This document shows positions 1-8,754 of a stretch of DNA of 64,000 nt, in pieces (the first letter of the stretch is position 1; each line of letters opens with the position of its first letter). Origin of the DNA: Wocania_A spongiicola (GTDB lineage Bacteria > Bacteroidota > Bacteroidia > Flavobacteriales > Flavobacteriaceae); the NCBI RefSeq assembly GCF_023502325.1, contig NZ_JAMFLZ010000008.1:88835-152834 (forward strand), given 5' to 3'. The position numbers and the translations under genes were made by a program. The notes beneath the pieces were generated by a model, which made no database searches, was not told the origin of the DNA, and saw only the letters and a list, made by a program, of their open reading frames with translations.

Positions 1-143
1 AACAAAATTTATTTTTTTTATGAAAACCTTACAAATTACAGTGATTTATTAGCAAATAAACAGTCTGCCTTATAAAGCAATAGAGTGATATTTTTCTTAA
101 ATGTTGTGGTGAAGTATAGGTAAAAGTACCATATGTATAGCGA
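1..143. other. window edge, no gene seen
   Basis: AT-rich sequence downstream of the regulator that ends at 144. I see only very short open frames and no clear hairpin. Whatever lies beyond the left edge is not visible. Confidence 0.5.
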
Positions 144-2951
144 TTATATTTCTAAAATATAATCTGTTAAGCTAGATTCATGGGGCAAACCTATCTTTTT
201 TCTTAATCGATAGCGTTTAACCTCTACACTTCTAGAAGATATATTAAGTAGTGGAGCTATTTCTTTTGATGACAAATTTAATCTTAGGTAAGCACACAAT
301 CTTAAATCATTGGATGTTAGAGACGAGTGTAATGTTTTTATCTTCTTAATAAAATCTTTATCAGCATTATTAAAAGCTTCTTCAAACACATTCCAGTCAT
401 CTTTATCATTAAGGTTTCTATCAATAATCCTTATAACTGATTTTATTTTATTGTCACTATCCGATATGTTTTTTAACTCTTTTTTTATGCTATTTAAAAA
501 CTCATTCTTTTTTATAAGATTCATAGTAGAAAGCCCTAATTCTCTATTTTTACTTTCAATATCTTGTCGAAGCTTATCATTATTGAATCGCATCAATTGT
601 TGTTTGTTTTCAAGCTCTTTTAACTCTAAATCTCTTTTACTCTTCTGCATTAATCGCTCCCTCTGCTTTCTGTAATAACGTTTATATATATTATGCGTTA
701 TTAATGAAAGTATTAAGAATAAAACAATATATAAAACTATAAATGTATTTGAAAGGTACCATGGTCTTTCAATACTAAAACTATAAGTAGCAGTATTTTT
801 AGAAAGAGTATTTCCTATTTTAGCCCTAACATTAAAAACATAATCTCCATAAGGTAGATTTTTAAAAAGAACATTTGATTTAGAAGACCAATTACTCCAC
901 TCAGGATAAATGCCTTCTAATTGATATTGGTACTCTGTATCTAAATATTTTTCAAACTCTACTACACTATAAGTGATTTCTACATTATTATCTTCATTTT
1001 TAAAAACACCTTCAGAGCTTTTATCAACTATTTGAACACTATCCCTTACATTACTTTTAATTATTGAATTAATAGAAATATCATATACTTTTTCTCCTAA
1101 TCTATTTAAATCAAGAAGAATATATCCTGTTGATGTACCTATTAAATAGCTATTGTTTTGTATAGTTGATATATTTTCGTACCCCGTTAAACCTCTCGGT
1201 AGCTCAGTAGAGAAAGGTATTTTATTTACCTTAGCCTTTCTACTTAATTTGCTTGGAGAAATATAACTAAGGTTATGTTTTGAAAAATTCCAAATGGTAT
1301 TATTATCATTATCAGAGATTAATTTTCCCGAAGTATAATTATTTAATGAATATAATTTACTTAATGTCGTATCTCTTAAAAATTGTTGGTTTTCAGAATT
1401 ATACTTAAATACACCATTTTTGTATGCATAAAGTATATTGTTATTATATTTTACTATACTAGAATTCAATCCTTTATCAATAAGTGTATCTCTAACAATT
1501 TTTTCGGCTTTTGAATAATCATCATTTACATTAATTTTGTAAACCCCTTTAGATTCATGACTAACAAAAATTTGATTCTTATTATAAATCTCAAAAAACT
1601 TACTTGAAATATTAAAACCTTCTATATTGTTTTTAAACTGCCACTTGTTATTTATTTTTTCAATAACATTAAGACCATCATAGTTACCTTGTAGTAATGT
1701 ATTTCTATCCTCGTCAATTGGAATTATATTCCAAGTTCCTTGAATGTCAACTATTAAATCAGCTTTATCTCTATTTATCGAAAATGTTCCAGCATCGTGT
1801 CCACAAAACAGTGTATCATCAACTTTAACTAAACACCATACTGGACCTTGAGTACCTTCAATAAATTTAAATTCTTCGCTTGAATCAATAGGTCTACAAT
1901 ATAACCCCTGATTTGATCCTAAATACAAATACCCATCATGAACCGTGGATGCATATACAGTACCTATTCTACCTTCTTTATCATTATAAATTCTAAAAGG
2001 TGATTTAATATTTATACAGTTTATACCATTATCTAAGGCTAGCCATATATTACTTTCAGCATCTTCAAAAATATAATGTATCGTATTATTACTTAGTCCA
2101 TTAATAATGTCTATGTGATTACTAATTTCTCCCTCTGGAGTTAATTGCATTACTCCATTAGATCTAGTACCTAAAACAAAGCTCCCATCTCTTAATTGGG
2201 TACTTCTGTAAACACCACTTTGAGGTATTTTGTTAGCTAGAATATCCCATTTCTTTATTGAATTGTCATTCAAAATATAGAACCCATTATTTTCTGTTTC
2301 TATTAAAAGATTTCCTTTATGATTAAAAATATTAACCATAAGACTATTCTTTATTAGTGGAGACTCAGAAATTAGTTTAGGAGCTCCATTTTCGATCTTA
2401 TATAATCCATCTTTAGTTTTTTGAAAGTATATACTTTCATTTACTTTAAATACTTTATAAATTGTAGTATCCGAATCAATAAAGGAATACGATTCATTAC
2501 TCTTATCGTAAATATAAATTCTCTTTAACGATTGGAATAAAATATAATCATCAAGAGCAACAATATTCCAGAACTCCTCTCCTTCTAAAAAATCTATATT
2601 AAGTTTTTTTGAAAGCGAAGTATAATACAACTGTCCAAATTCATTTCTTTGCCAATAGCCAAATTCTTTACTACATCCAGTATAAATTAAATCATTTATA
2701 ACACTTACAGATCTGATTATTGTTTCGTTTGGCGAGGAATACAAGTGCCAATCAGCACCATTAAACTCAAGCAAGCCTTCGTTATTAGCTACATAAATAT
2801 GGTTATTTTTTGACTGAGCTATGCACCAATTTTGATTAGCTGCTCCATACATTTTTGGAGTATAAATTTCAATAGGGGGTATTTCTTGAGCTTTAACACA
2901 TAAAGACATCAAAAAAAACAAGAGAAGACTAAACTTTATATACTGTTTCAA
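144..2951 (-). CDS. membrane-spanning Y_Y_Y / LuxR-type transcriptional regulator
   Basis: 935 residues. A signal peptide (about 1-21, ending VKA) is followed by a long periplasmic beta-propeller of the two-component-regulator propeller type. Next come a Y_Y_Y (triple tyrosine) domain at about 655-730, one transmembrane helix at about 733-754, a charged coiled coil at about 760-830, and a LuxR-like helix-turn-helix at about 877-922 with the core SSKEIAPLLNISSRSVE. No histidine kinase or receiver domain is present, so this is a one-component sensor that would bind a sugar outside and DNA inside. It is a paralogue of the protein at 55353-58154 with the same architecture and near-equal length. 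That paralogue lies next to SusC/SusD, so this one may serve a glycan locus beyond the left edge. Three 11-bp direct repeats lie just upstream. The family call is firm; the ligand is unknown. Confidence 0.85.
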   Translation of the reverse strand: MKQYIKFSLLLFFLMSLCVKAQEIPPIEIYTPKMYGAANQNWCIAQSKNNHIYVANNEGLLEFNGADWHLYSSPNETIIRSVSVINDLIYTGCSKEFGYWQRNEFGQLYYTSLSKKLNIDFLEGEEFWNIVALDDYILFQSLKRIYIYDKSNESYSFIDSDTTIYKVFKVNESIYFQKTKDGLYKIENGAPKLISESPLIKNSLMVNIFNHKGNLLIETENNGFYILNDNSIKKWDILANKIPQSGVYRSTQLRDGSFVLGTRSNGVMQLTPEGEISNHIDIINGLSNNTIHYIFEDAESNIWLALDNGINCINIKSPFRIYNDKEGRIGTVYASTVHDGYLYLGSNQGLYCRPIDSSEEFKFIEGTQGPVWCLVKVDDTLFCGHDAGTFSINRDKADLIVDIQGTWNIIPIDEDRNTLLQGNYDGLNVIEKINNKWQFKNNIEGFNISSKFFEIYNKNQIFVSHESKGVYKINVNDDYSKAEKIVRDTLIDKGLNSSIVKYNNNILYAYKNGVFKYNSENQQFLRDTTLSKLYSLNNYTSGKLISDNDNNTIWNFSKHNLSYISPSKLSRKAKVNKIPFSTELPRGLTGYENISTIQNNSYLIGTSTGYILLDLNRLGEKVYDISINSIIKSNVRDSVQIVDKSSEGVFKNEDNNVEITYSVVEFEKYLDTEYQYQLEGIYPEWSNWSSKSNVLFKNLPYGDYVFNVRAKIGNTLSKNTATYSFSIERPWYLSNTFIVLYIVLFLILSLITHNIYKRYYRKQRERLMQKSKRDLELKELENKQQLMRFNNDKLRQDIESKNRELGLSTMNLIKKNEFLNSIKKELKNISDSDNKIKSVIRIIDRNLNDKDDWNVFEEAFNNADKDFIKKIKTLHSSLTSNDLRLCAYLRLNLSSKEIAPLLNISSRSVEVKRYRLRKKIGLPHESSLTDYILEI

Positions 2952-3020
2952 CCTAAAACATGAATTGTTCAGTCACTAATATAGCACAAATCCTTTAATC
3001 TTTAGTGATTAAAATCATTT

Positions 3021-3053
3021 TGTATGGTTTTTGTATGGTTTTTGTATGGTTTT
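3021..3053. repeat. three tandem 11-bp repeats upstream of the regulator gene
   Basis: TGTATGGTTTT occurs three times in perfect tandem (starts 3021, 3032, 3043). It ends about 70 bases upstream of the regulator start at 2951. An 11-bp period places each copy on the same face of the helix, which fits an operator, possibly autoregulatory. Slippage of a simple repeat is the alternative. Confidence 0.75.
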
Positions 3054-3164
3054 TTCATGATATAAAAAGAGGTTCAAAAAACTAATATTTAATCATATTG
3101 AGTCAATTATTATTAAACTTACATTCAAAAACTCTTGCTTTTTGAATATTGATTTTTCTTTATA

Positions 3165-3200
3165 AAAAAACCTTCGCAATAAAAATTGCGAAGGTTTTTT
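3165..3200 (-). terminator. intrinsic terminator of trxB
   Basis: A perfect 16-bp stem (3165-3180 with 3185-3200; GC-rich part CCTTCGCAAT) has a 4-base loop and is flanked by A and T runs on both sides. It lies about 60 bases past the trxB stop on the minus strand. The symmetry would allow termination in either direction. Confidence 0.9.
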
Positions 3201-3262
3201 CAGTGTTCTTCTTTATACTATTTAAGAATATATATCCTAAGTTATTCTCTATAATACTTTTT

Positions 3263-4246
3263 TTAATTATAAGTAGAAGTTGAGACTTCAAAGGTTGAGT
3301 CTTTAGCAGCTAGATAGCGTTCAGCATCAAGTGCTGCCATACAACCTGTTCCTGCAGCCGTTACTGCTTGTCGATAAACATGATCCGCAGCATCTCCAGA
3401 CACAAAAACACCTTCAATATTAGTCTTTGACGTTCCTGGGATTTCATTAATTATATACCCCGTTTCATCCAAATTCAAATAGTCCTTAAAAATATCTGTA
3501 TTAGGTTTATGTCCAATGGCTACAAAAAAGCCTGTAGCTGGGATATCATGCTTCTCATTCGTTTTATTATTAAAAACTCGTACACCTGTTACTACTTGTC
3601 CATCTCCTAAAACCTCATCAGTTTCGGTGTTGAATAATATCTCAATGTTTTCCGTGTTTTTTACTCTTGCTTCCATAATTTTTGAGGCTCTAAATTCATC
3701 TCGCCTTACCAACATGGTAACTTTTGTGCATAATTTAGATAAATAGTGAGCTTCTTCGCATGCAGAGTCTCCAGCACCTACAATAACAACTTCTTGATTT
3801 CTATAGAAAAACCCATCACAAACTGCACATGCACTTACTCCACCTCCAAGTTTTAAATATTTTTGCTCAGATTCTAATCCTAAATATTTTGCTGAAGCCC
3901 CTGTTGAAATAATAACAGTATCACAATGAATTTCTTTTTCTCCATTTACCCATACTTTATGTACATCTCCAGAAAAGTCTACTTTTGTTACCCAGCCATT
4001 TCGAACCTCGGTTTCAAAGCGTTCAGCTTGTTTTTGTAATTGCATCATCATCTCTGGCCCAGTTACACCATCTGGATAGCCTGGAAAATTTTCAACTTCA
4101 TTTGTAGTTGTTAGCTGTCCTCCTGGTTGAGTACCTTGATACAAAACAGGTGACATATTAGCTCGAGCTGCGTAAATTGCAGCGGTATATCCTGCTGGCC
4201 CTGAGCCAATAATTAAGCATTTTACTTTTTCTATTACTTCTGACAT
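3263..4246 (-). CDS. trxB: thioredoxin-disulfide reductase
   Basis: 327 residues, a full-length low-molecular-weight NADPH thioredoxin reductase. The FAD motif GSGPAGY is at about 14-20, the redox-active pair is C140/C143 in SACAVCDGFF, the NADPH motif VGAGDSACEEA begins near 156, and the C-terminal FAD motif GVFVSGDAAD is present. It reduces thioredoxin in the cytoplasm. It appears to be a single-gene unit: its own terminator follows at 3165-3200, a TAnnTTTG-like -7 box precedes it, and the neighbours are functionally unrelated. Confidence 0.97.
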   Translation of the reverse strand: MSEVIEKVKCLIIGSGPAGYTAAIYAARANMSPVLYQGTQPGGQLTTTNEVENFPGYPDGVTGPEMMMQLQKQAERFETEVRNGWVTKVDFSGDVHKVWVNGEKEIHCDTVIISTGASAKYLGLESEQKYLKLGGGVSACAVCDGFFYRNQEVVIVGAGDSACEEAHYLSKLCTKVTMLVRRDEFRASKIMEARVKNTENIEILFNTETDEVLGDGQVVTGVRVFNNKTNEKHDIPATGFFVAIGHKPNTDIFKDYLNLDETGYIINEIPGTSKTNIEGVFVSGDAADHVYRQAVTAAGTGCMAALDAERYLAAKDSTFEVSTSTYN

Positions 4247-4266
4247 ATTTTCAATATTTATACTAG

Positions 4267-4274
4267 CAAAAGTA
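4267..4274 (-). promoter_or_regulatory. candidate -7 box of trxB
   Basis: On the minus strand TACTTTTG matches the Bacteroidota -7 consensus TAnnTTTG exactly, 20 bases before the trxB start. No well-spaced TTG -33 element is obvious. Confidence 0.4.
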
Positions 4275-4392
4275 GCTTTTTTGGCTTAATGCTTACACAG
4301 AAGTTATCAACAGTTTTTATTAAAAGATAAGATTAATTTATAAAAAAGATTCTATTAATAAATCAGTAATATATTTTCTAAACTAAAAGACC

Positions 4393-5130
4393 CTATAGTT
4401 TTTTAATTTTAATGTTTCGATACCATACTTTATCGCGATGATCCTGTAACCCAATGTGACCTGTATGATATTTTCCAAACCCTTTCCAATCTTTGAATTT
4501 AGATTTAGCAACCATCTTATCCCATTCTTCACCATGAACAGGAAATTCGACTATTACTTTTCCATTTAACGATGCACTTCCTGTATTTGAGTTATGATCT
4601 ATCTTGATTACACATAGATTCCATTCGCCAGCTGGCTTACATACATCGTAAGCTGGTTGCACCATATCATATAAGGCTCCCGCTTGATGAAACTTTGGAT
4701 TTGCTTTTGCATCTGGGTGTTTGTCATTATCTAAAACTTGAATTTCTGGTCCCGTTTGATAAGCTTCAGGATAGGCTTCATCTTCAAAAATTCCCCAAAA
4801 AATACCACTATTTCCTCCTTCGGAAACCTTCCATTCTAGAGATAAAATAAAATTAGTAAACTTCTCTTTAGTAATAATGTTTTTCCCGTCTTGTTCTCCA
4901 GGTGTAAATGCCATAGCCCCATCTTTTATAGACCATTCAGAATACAAACTATCAGATAAATATCCTCTCCAATTATCTAAAGAAGAACCGTCAAAAAGAG
5001 TAATCCATTCATCTGTTGTTTTTTCATCAAGAACTTTAACCTCATCCTTGTTTATAGGTGTATTGCTTTTTTCTTGTTTACAAGAAACTATTATTAACAA
5101 TACAAGTAATATGTTAATTATTGATTTCAT
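4393..5130 (-). CDS. DUF1080 lipoprotein (3-keto-disaccharide hydrolase family)
   Basis: 245 residues with a lipoprotein signal (lipobox ending VSC, Cys17). It is one DUF1080 domain (PF06439, a concanavalin-like beta-sandwich), opening with WITLFDGSSLDNW and closing with GHIGLQDHRDKVWYRNIKI, both typical of the family. Members cleave 3-keto-glycosides made by sugar 3-dehydrogenases. It is last in the operon that begins at 12061, directly behind the dehydrogenase subunits, which fits hydrolysis of their product in the periplasm. A homologue is at 15729-16529 and an enlarged one at 36524-38416. The specific substrate cannot be read from the sequence. Confidence 0.85.
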   Translation of the reverse strand: MKSIINILLVLLIIVSCKQEKSNTPINKDEVKVLDEKTTDEWITLFDGSSLDNWRGYLSDSLYSEWSIKDGAMAFTPGEQDGKNIITKEKFTNFILSLEWKVSEGGNSGIFWGIFEDEAYPEAYQTGPEIQVLDNDKHPDAKANPKFHQAGALYDMVQPAYDVCKPAGEWNLCVIKIDHNSNTGSASLNGKVIVEFPVHGEEWDKMVAKSKFKDWKGFGKYHTGHIGLQDHRDKVWYRNIKIKKL

Positions 5131-5170
5131 ATATATTATTTTTAAATATTTCTTTTCTGTAAAAAATTGT

Positions 5171-5875
5171 TTAACTAATCAAATTCCCATTATCGTCCCA
5201 TTTTGCAACATCAGTTCTATTTGAGTTGTTAACACATTTAGCCAACCATTCTTCTTCATATTTAAATCCGTGCTTTCTTAAAATATGCTCAGGCACCCCA
5301 TCCCATACGTTTGGTGTATTCCCTTTATACCCCAATTCTTCTATTCCTTTTTTTGAAGTATAATAACCCGTAAGCGTTAAATTACGCATTCGAGTAAAAA
5401 AGGCTTCGCCTGATTTCAATTCTGGTTTGGTTTGTTCAGGATATGCTATTTGATTACAAATATCAAATTGTTCATCATTTGTACAAACAATGAATTCCTT
5501 ATTATATTTTTTATTGCTGTAACTATCTAACCACATAATGCCTCCTCTTAAAGGAATTTGATGCACTTCTATATCTCTAGCTATAAAATCTACAAATTCT
5601 TTTACGTCAACATCTGAAGCAGAATTATATTTATCGCTTTTAGGAAGGATTATATCGCATAAAACGGCTATAGTTGAAAGTTCGTGCTCATTAAAAAAAT
5701 TAGTTTCTAGTATTTCTTGATCTCTTAATTTCTCTTTTTCAGTTCGTCCATATGGAGGTAATTCAGGTATTTTAGGCAAATCGACTGATGGATCAGATGG
5801 AGCACAGCTATTTATTGCTATTCCAGTAGCAACCGAACCTAATAATATGGATTTTATACTATCACGCCTTTTCAT
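5171..5875 (-). CDS. gluconate 2-dehydrogenase subunit 3-like small subunit (cluster A)
   Basis: 234 residues. The N-terminus KRRDSIKSILLG resembles a twin-arginine signal and is followed by a possible lipobox (INSC). The body matches the gluconate 2-dehydrogenase subunit 3 family, the small Tat-exported partner of FAD-dependent sugar dehydrogenases (gamma subunit of Burkholderia glucose dehydrogenase; LacC-type subunit of glucoside 3-dehydrogenases). It lies 11 bases after the GMC subunit gene in the same operon. Since the large subunit has no signal peptide, this subunit probably carries the folded complex across the membrane. It is a paralogue of 15101-15715. Confidence 0.85.
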   Translation of the reverse strand: MKRRDSIKSILLGSVATGIAINSCAPSDPSVDLPKIPELPPYGRTEKEKLRDQEILETNFFNEHELSTIAVLCDIILPKSDKYNSASDVDVKEFVDFIARDIEVHQIPLRGGIMWLDSYSNKKYNKEFIVCTNDEQFDICNQIAYPEQTKPELKSGEAFFTRMRNLTLTGYYTSKKGIEELGYKGNTPNVWDGVPEHILRKHGFKYEEEWLAKCVNNSNRTDVAKWDDNGNLIS

Positions 5876-5886
5876 CTCTCAATTAT

Positions 5887-7608
5887 CTATATATTTTGTT
5901 TTTTTAATTCACTCACAATATAATCACAAGTTCGCCATGACAACGCTAGAATTGTCCATGTTGGGTTTTTGTCTGCTTGTGATACAAAAGGACCTGCGTC
6001 AACAATAAATACATTATCCGCATCATGCAATTGCTGAAACTTATTGGTCACTGATTTTTTGGGATCATCACCCATTCTTGTTGTCCCTACTTCATGAATA
6101 ATTCTGCCAGGGGTTTCCAACCCATACTCCTGATCTTCAGTTGGCCTATCTCCTAACACATGCCCCCCCATACCATCAGTAATTTCTTCGAATGTATCAT
6201 GCATATGCTTTGCTTGTAATTTTTCATGCTTACTCCACTTGTAATTAAACTTTAACACTGGAATACCCCATTCATCAACCACATTAGAATCTATTTCACA
6301 ATAATTACTCTCCATGGCAATACTCTCTCCTCGGCCTGCTAGCCAAATTAAAGATCCATAAAGTTTTTTAATGTCTTTTCTTAACTCATCGCCATAACCT
6401 CCAACTTTACCTCCAATAAATTCATTCAACATATTAGTATTAAAGCCAAAACCATAGGCAGGCATACCCAAACCTCCTCCTACTTCAATATGATAACCTC
6501 TAGGGAAATTCAACTTTTTATGATTACCCCACCAAGGCGAATAGACATGCATTCCTCCAACACCATCTTCATTATATATCTCTCTATTCATTAATTGAGG
6601 AATAAAAGCTACTCTACTAGCGCCTGTTGAATCATGCAAATATTTACCTAATAATCCACTACTATTTCCCAAGCCATCTCTATGTACTTTGCTTTTAGAA
6701 TTAAGTAAAATTCTAGCAGAACTACATGCTGAAGCTGCTAAAACAACAACTTTGGCATTTAATTTATATTCTTTTCTGTCTATTTTATTAATTAAAATAA
6801 CTCCTGTGGCTTTACCAGAATCATTTGTAACTACTTCTCTAACCATTGAATCTGTATAAAGCTTTATTTGCCCTCCAGATTTTTGAGCTGGAAATATTAA
6901 ACATGAACCTGAAGAAAAGTCAGCGTAAGCACTACATGATCTATTGCATTGTCCACAATAAAAACATACTCCCCTATTTTCATTAATTGGCTTAGTTAAT
7001 ATTGACATACGCGATGGGTACACAGGTACATTAGCTTTTCGAGCCCCTTTAATGTAATACATTTCGTGCAGCCTTGGTTTAGGTGCAGGTAAAAAGTATC
7101 CATCAGGGTCATTTGGCAAATTTTCATTACTTCCAAAAACACCTATAAGCTTATCTACTTTATCATAATATGGCTTAACGTCATCATAAGAAATTGGCCA
7201 ATCATCACCTAGGCCATCTATACTTTTCCTTTTAAAGTCTAAAGGCCCAAATCTTAAAGAAATTCTTCCCCAATGGTTAGTTCTACCACCAAGCATTCTA
7301 GATCTAAACCAGTCAAATTTTGTTCCTTGTTTTTTGGTATAGGGTTCCCCTTCAATTTCCCAGCCACCATAAGCAGCATCAAAATCACCAAAAGGTCTAG
7401 TAGATCCAGCTCCTCGTCTTGGAGATTCATAAGGCCACCTTAGTTGTGTGCGTGTATTAGGATCAGCTGGATCAAAAAATGGTCCAGCTTCTATAACTGC
7501 TATATTTAAACCAGCCTCTGAAAGTATTTTAGTAGCCATTCCTCCTCCGGCTCCAGAGCCAACAATAATAACATCAAAAGTTTCTGGTGATTCTTTTATT
7601 TGCATCAC
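5887..7608 (-). CDS. GMC oxidoreductase, FAD sugar dehydrogenase large subunit (cluster A)
   Basis: 573 residues, GMC family. The FAD motif GSGAGGG is at about 17-23, the GGRTNHWGR segment at about 108-115, and the catalytic pair is His505 (IIHEVGTTRMG) and Asn548 (DKNPTWT). Cys215, 218, 221 and 225 form C-x2-C-x2-C-x3-C. The C-x5-C-x3-C subset matches the spacing of the iron-sulfur ligands in FAD glucose dehydrogenase of Burkholderia, so an Fe-S cluster is likely. There is no signal peptide; export would rely on the Tat-type partner at 5171-5875. The likely role is oxidation of a sugar or glycoside, probably at C3, with electrons passed to a cytochrome c. The acceptor and substrate are inferred. 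Confidence 0.85.
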   Translation of the reverse strand: MMQIKESPETFDVIIVGSGAGGGMATKILSEAGLNIAVIEAGPFFDPADPNTRTQLRWPYESPRRGAGSTRPFGDFDAAYGGWEIEGEPYTKKQGTKFDWFRSRMLGGRTNHWGRISLRFGPLDFKRKSIDGLGDDWPISYDDVKPYYDKVDKLIGVFGSNENLPNDPDGYFLPAPKPRLHEMYYIKGARKANVPVYPSRMSILTKPINENRGVCFYCGQCNRSCSAYADFSSGSCLIFPAQKSGGQIKLYTDSMVREVVTNDSGKATGVILINKIDRKEYKLNAKVVVLAASACSSARILLNSKSKVHRDGLGNSSGLLGKYLHDSTGASRVAFIPQLMNREIYNEDGVGGMHVYSPWWGNHKKLNFPRGYHIEVGGGLGMPAYGFGFNTNMLNEFIGGKVGGYGDELRKDIKKLYGSLIWLAGRGESIAMESNYCEIDSNVVDEWGIPVLKFNYKWSKHEKLQAKHMHDTFEEITDGMGGHVLGDRPTEDQEYGLETPGRIIHEVGTTRMGDDPKKSVTNKFQQLHDADNVFIVDAGPFVSQADKNPTWTILALSWRTCDYIVSELKKQNI

Positions 7609-7630
7609 TCTTTGATTGAATAATAATTAA

Positions 7631-8683
7631 TTAAAGACCTAATATTTTTTTCAATTGTTCCTTATCTGTTTCGTTTCCTGCAAAATCATCAAAACTCCTT
7701 TCGGCTGCTTCAATAATATGCTTCTGTATAAAAGGAGCTCCTTCTCTTGCTCCTTGGTCAGAAGATTTTATACAACACTCCCATTCCATAACTGCCCAAA
7801 CATTACAGTCGTATTTTGTTAGTTTTGAAAATATACTTTTAAAATCTACCTGCCCGTCTCCCAATGATCTAAAACGTCCTGCTCTATCTTTCCAATCAGC
7901 ATATCCTCCATAAACACCTTGCTTACCTGTAGGGTTAAATTCGGCATCTTTTACATGAAATGCTTTAATATGTTCATGGTAAAAATCAATAAAAGCCAAA
8001 TAATCTAATTGTTGTAATACAAAATGTGATGGATCATACAGAATATTAACTCGTTTATGATTTCCTGTTGCTTCTAAGAAGCGTTCAAAAGAAATTCCAT
8101 CGTGTAAATCTTCACCAGGGTGAATCTCATAGCATACATCTACACCAATTTCATCAAAATGATTTAAAATAGGAATCCAGCGGTTAGCCAATTCCTTAAA
8201 ACCCATTTCTACCAATCCATTAGGGCGTTGTGGCCATGGATACATGGTGTGCCACATTAAAGCTCCTGAAAATGTGGCATGAGAATTTAATCCTAACTTA
8301 CTACTTGCCGTTCCAGACTTTTTTACAAAATCTATAGCCCATTCTGTTCTAGCCTTTGGGTTTTTTCTAACTGATTCTGGTGCAAAACCGTCAAACATCA
8401 CATCATAAGCTGGATTTACTGCCACTAATTGACCTTGTAAATGAGTTGACAACTCCGTTATTTCTAAACCATACGATTCTACTTTGCCTTTTAACTCATC
8501 GCAATAAGTTTGACTTTCTGCCGCCTTATCAATATCAATTAAGCTAGATTCCCATGTAGGTATTTGTATTCCTTTATACCCTAAATTTGAAGCCCATTTA
8601 CACATCCCTTCCAGAGAATTAAATGGAGCTTCACTTCCAGCAAATTGTGCTAAAAAAACAGCAGGTCCTTTTATTGTTTTCAT
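7631..8683 (-). CDS. sugar phosphate isomerase/epimerase-family TIM barrel (cytoplasmic)
   Basis: 350 residues of the xylose-isomerase-like TIM-barrel family (AP endonuclease 2 fold). Likely metal ligands are Glu in CYEIHPGED, Asp/His in YDPSHF, His in AFHVKD and Glu in VMEWE. No signal peptide is visible, so it should act in the cytoplasm. It sits between the Gfo/Idh/MocA gene (71-base gap) and the GMC gene (22-base gap). An isomerase or epimerase acting on a keto-sugar is plausible. Substrate unknown. Confidence 0.8.
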   Translation of the reverse strand: MKTIKGPAVFLAQFAGSEAPFNSLEGMCKWASNLGYKGIQIPTWESSLIDIDKAAESQTYCDELKGKVESYGLEITELSTHLQGQLVAVNPAYDVMFDGFAPESVRKNPKARTEWAIDFVKKSGTASSKLGLNSHATFSGALMWHTMYPWPQRPNGLVEMGFKELANRWIPILNHFDEIGVDVCYEIHPGEDLHDGISFERFLEATGNHKRVNILYDPSHFVLQQLDYLAFIDFYHEHIKAFHVKDAEFNPTGKQGVYGGYADWKDRAGRFRSLGDGQVDFKSIFSKLTKYDCNVWAVMEWECCIKSSDQGAREGAPFIQKHIIEAAERSFDDFAGNETDKEQLKKILGL

Positions 8684-8754
8684 CTATTATTTTATTTTTA
8701 ATTGGGCTAGATCAACTTGCTAATTATCATAACAAACTTCATGTTTTTATTTTT

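Larger units (their letters stand above)
2952..3262. other. 311-base intergenic region
   Basis: Gap between the regulator and trxB, both on the minus strand. It holds the trxB terminator (3165-3200) and three 11-bp direct repeats (3021-3053) in the presumed promoter region of the regulator. I see no open frame worth calling. Confidence 0.7.

Noticed and set aside
310..675. Open frame on the plus strand opposite the regulator gene
   Set aside because: It is the antisense of a well-supported coding region, with low-complexity hydrophobic content and no family features. The same applies to the other antisense frames across the window.
144..2951. Hybrid two-component system
   Set aside because: Propeller and Y_Y_Y domains suggest one, but neither this protein nor its paralogue contains histidine kinase or receiver domains.
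3021..3053. CRISPR-like repeats
   Set aside because: Units are 11 bp with no spacers and no cas genes nearby.
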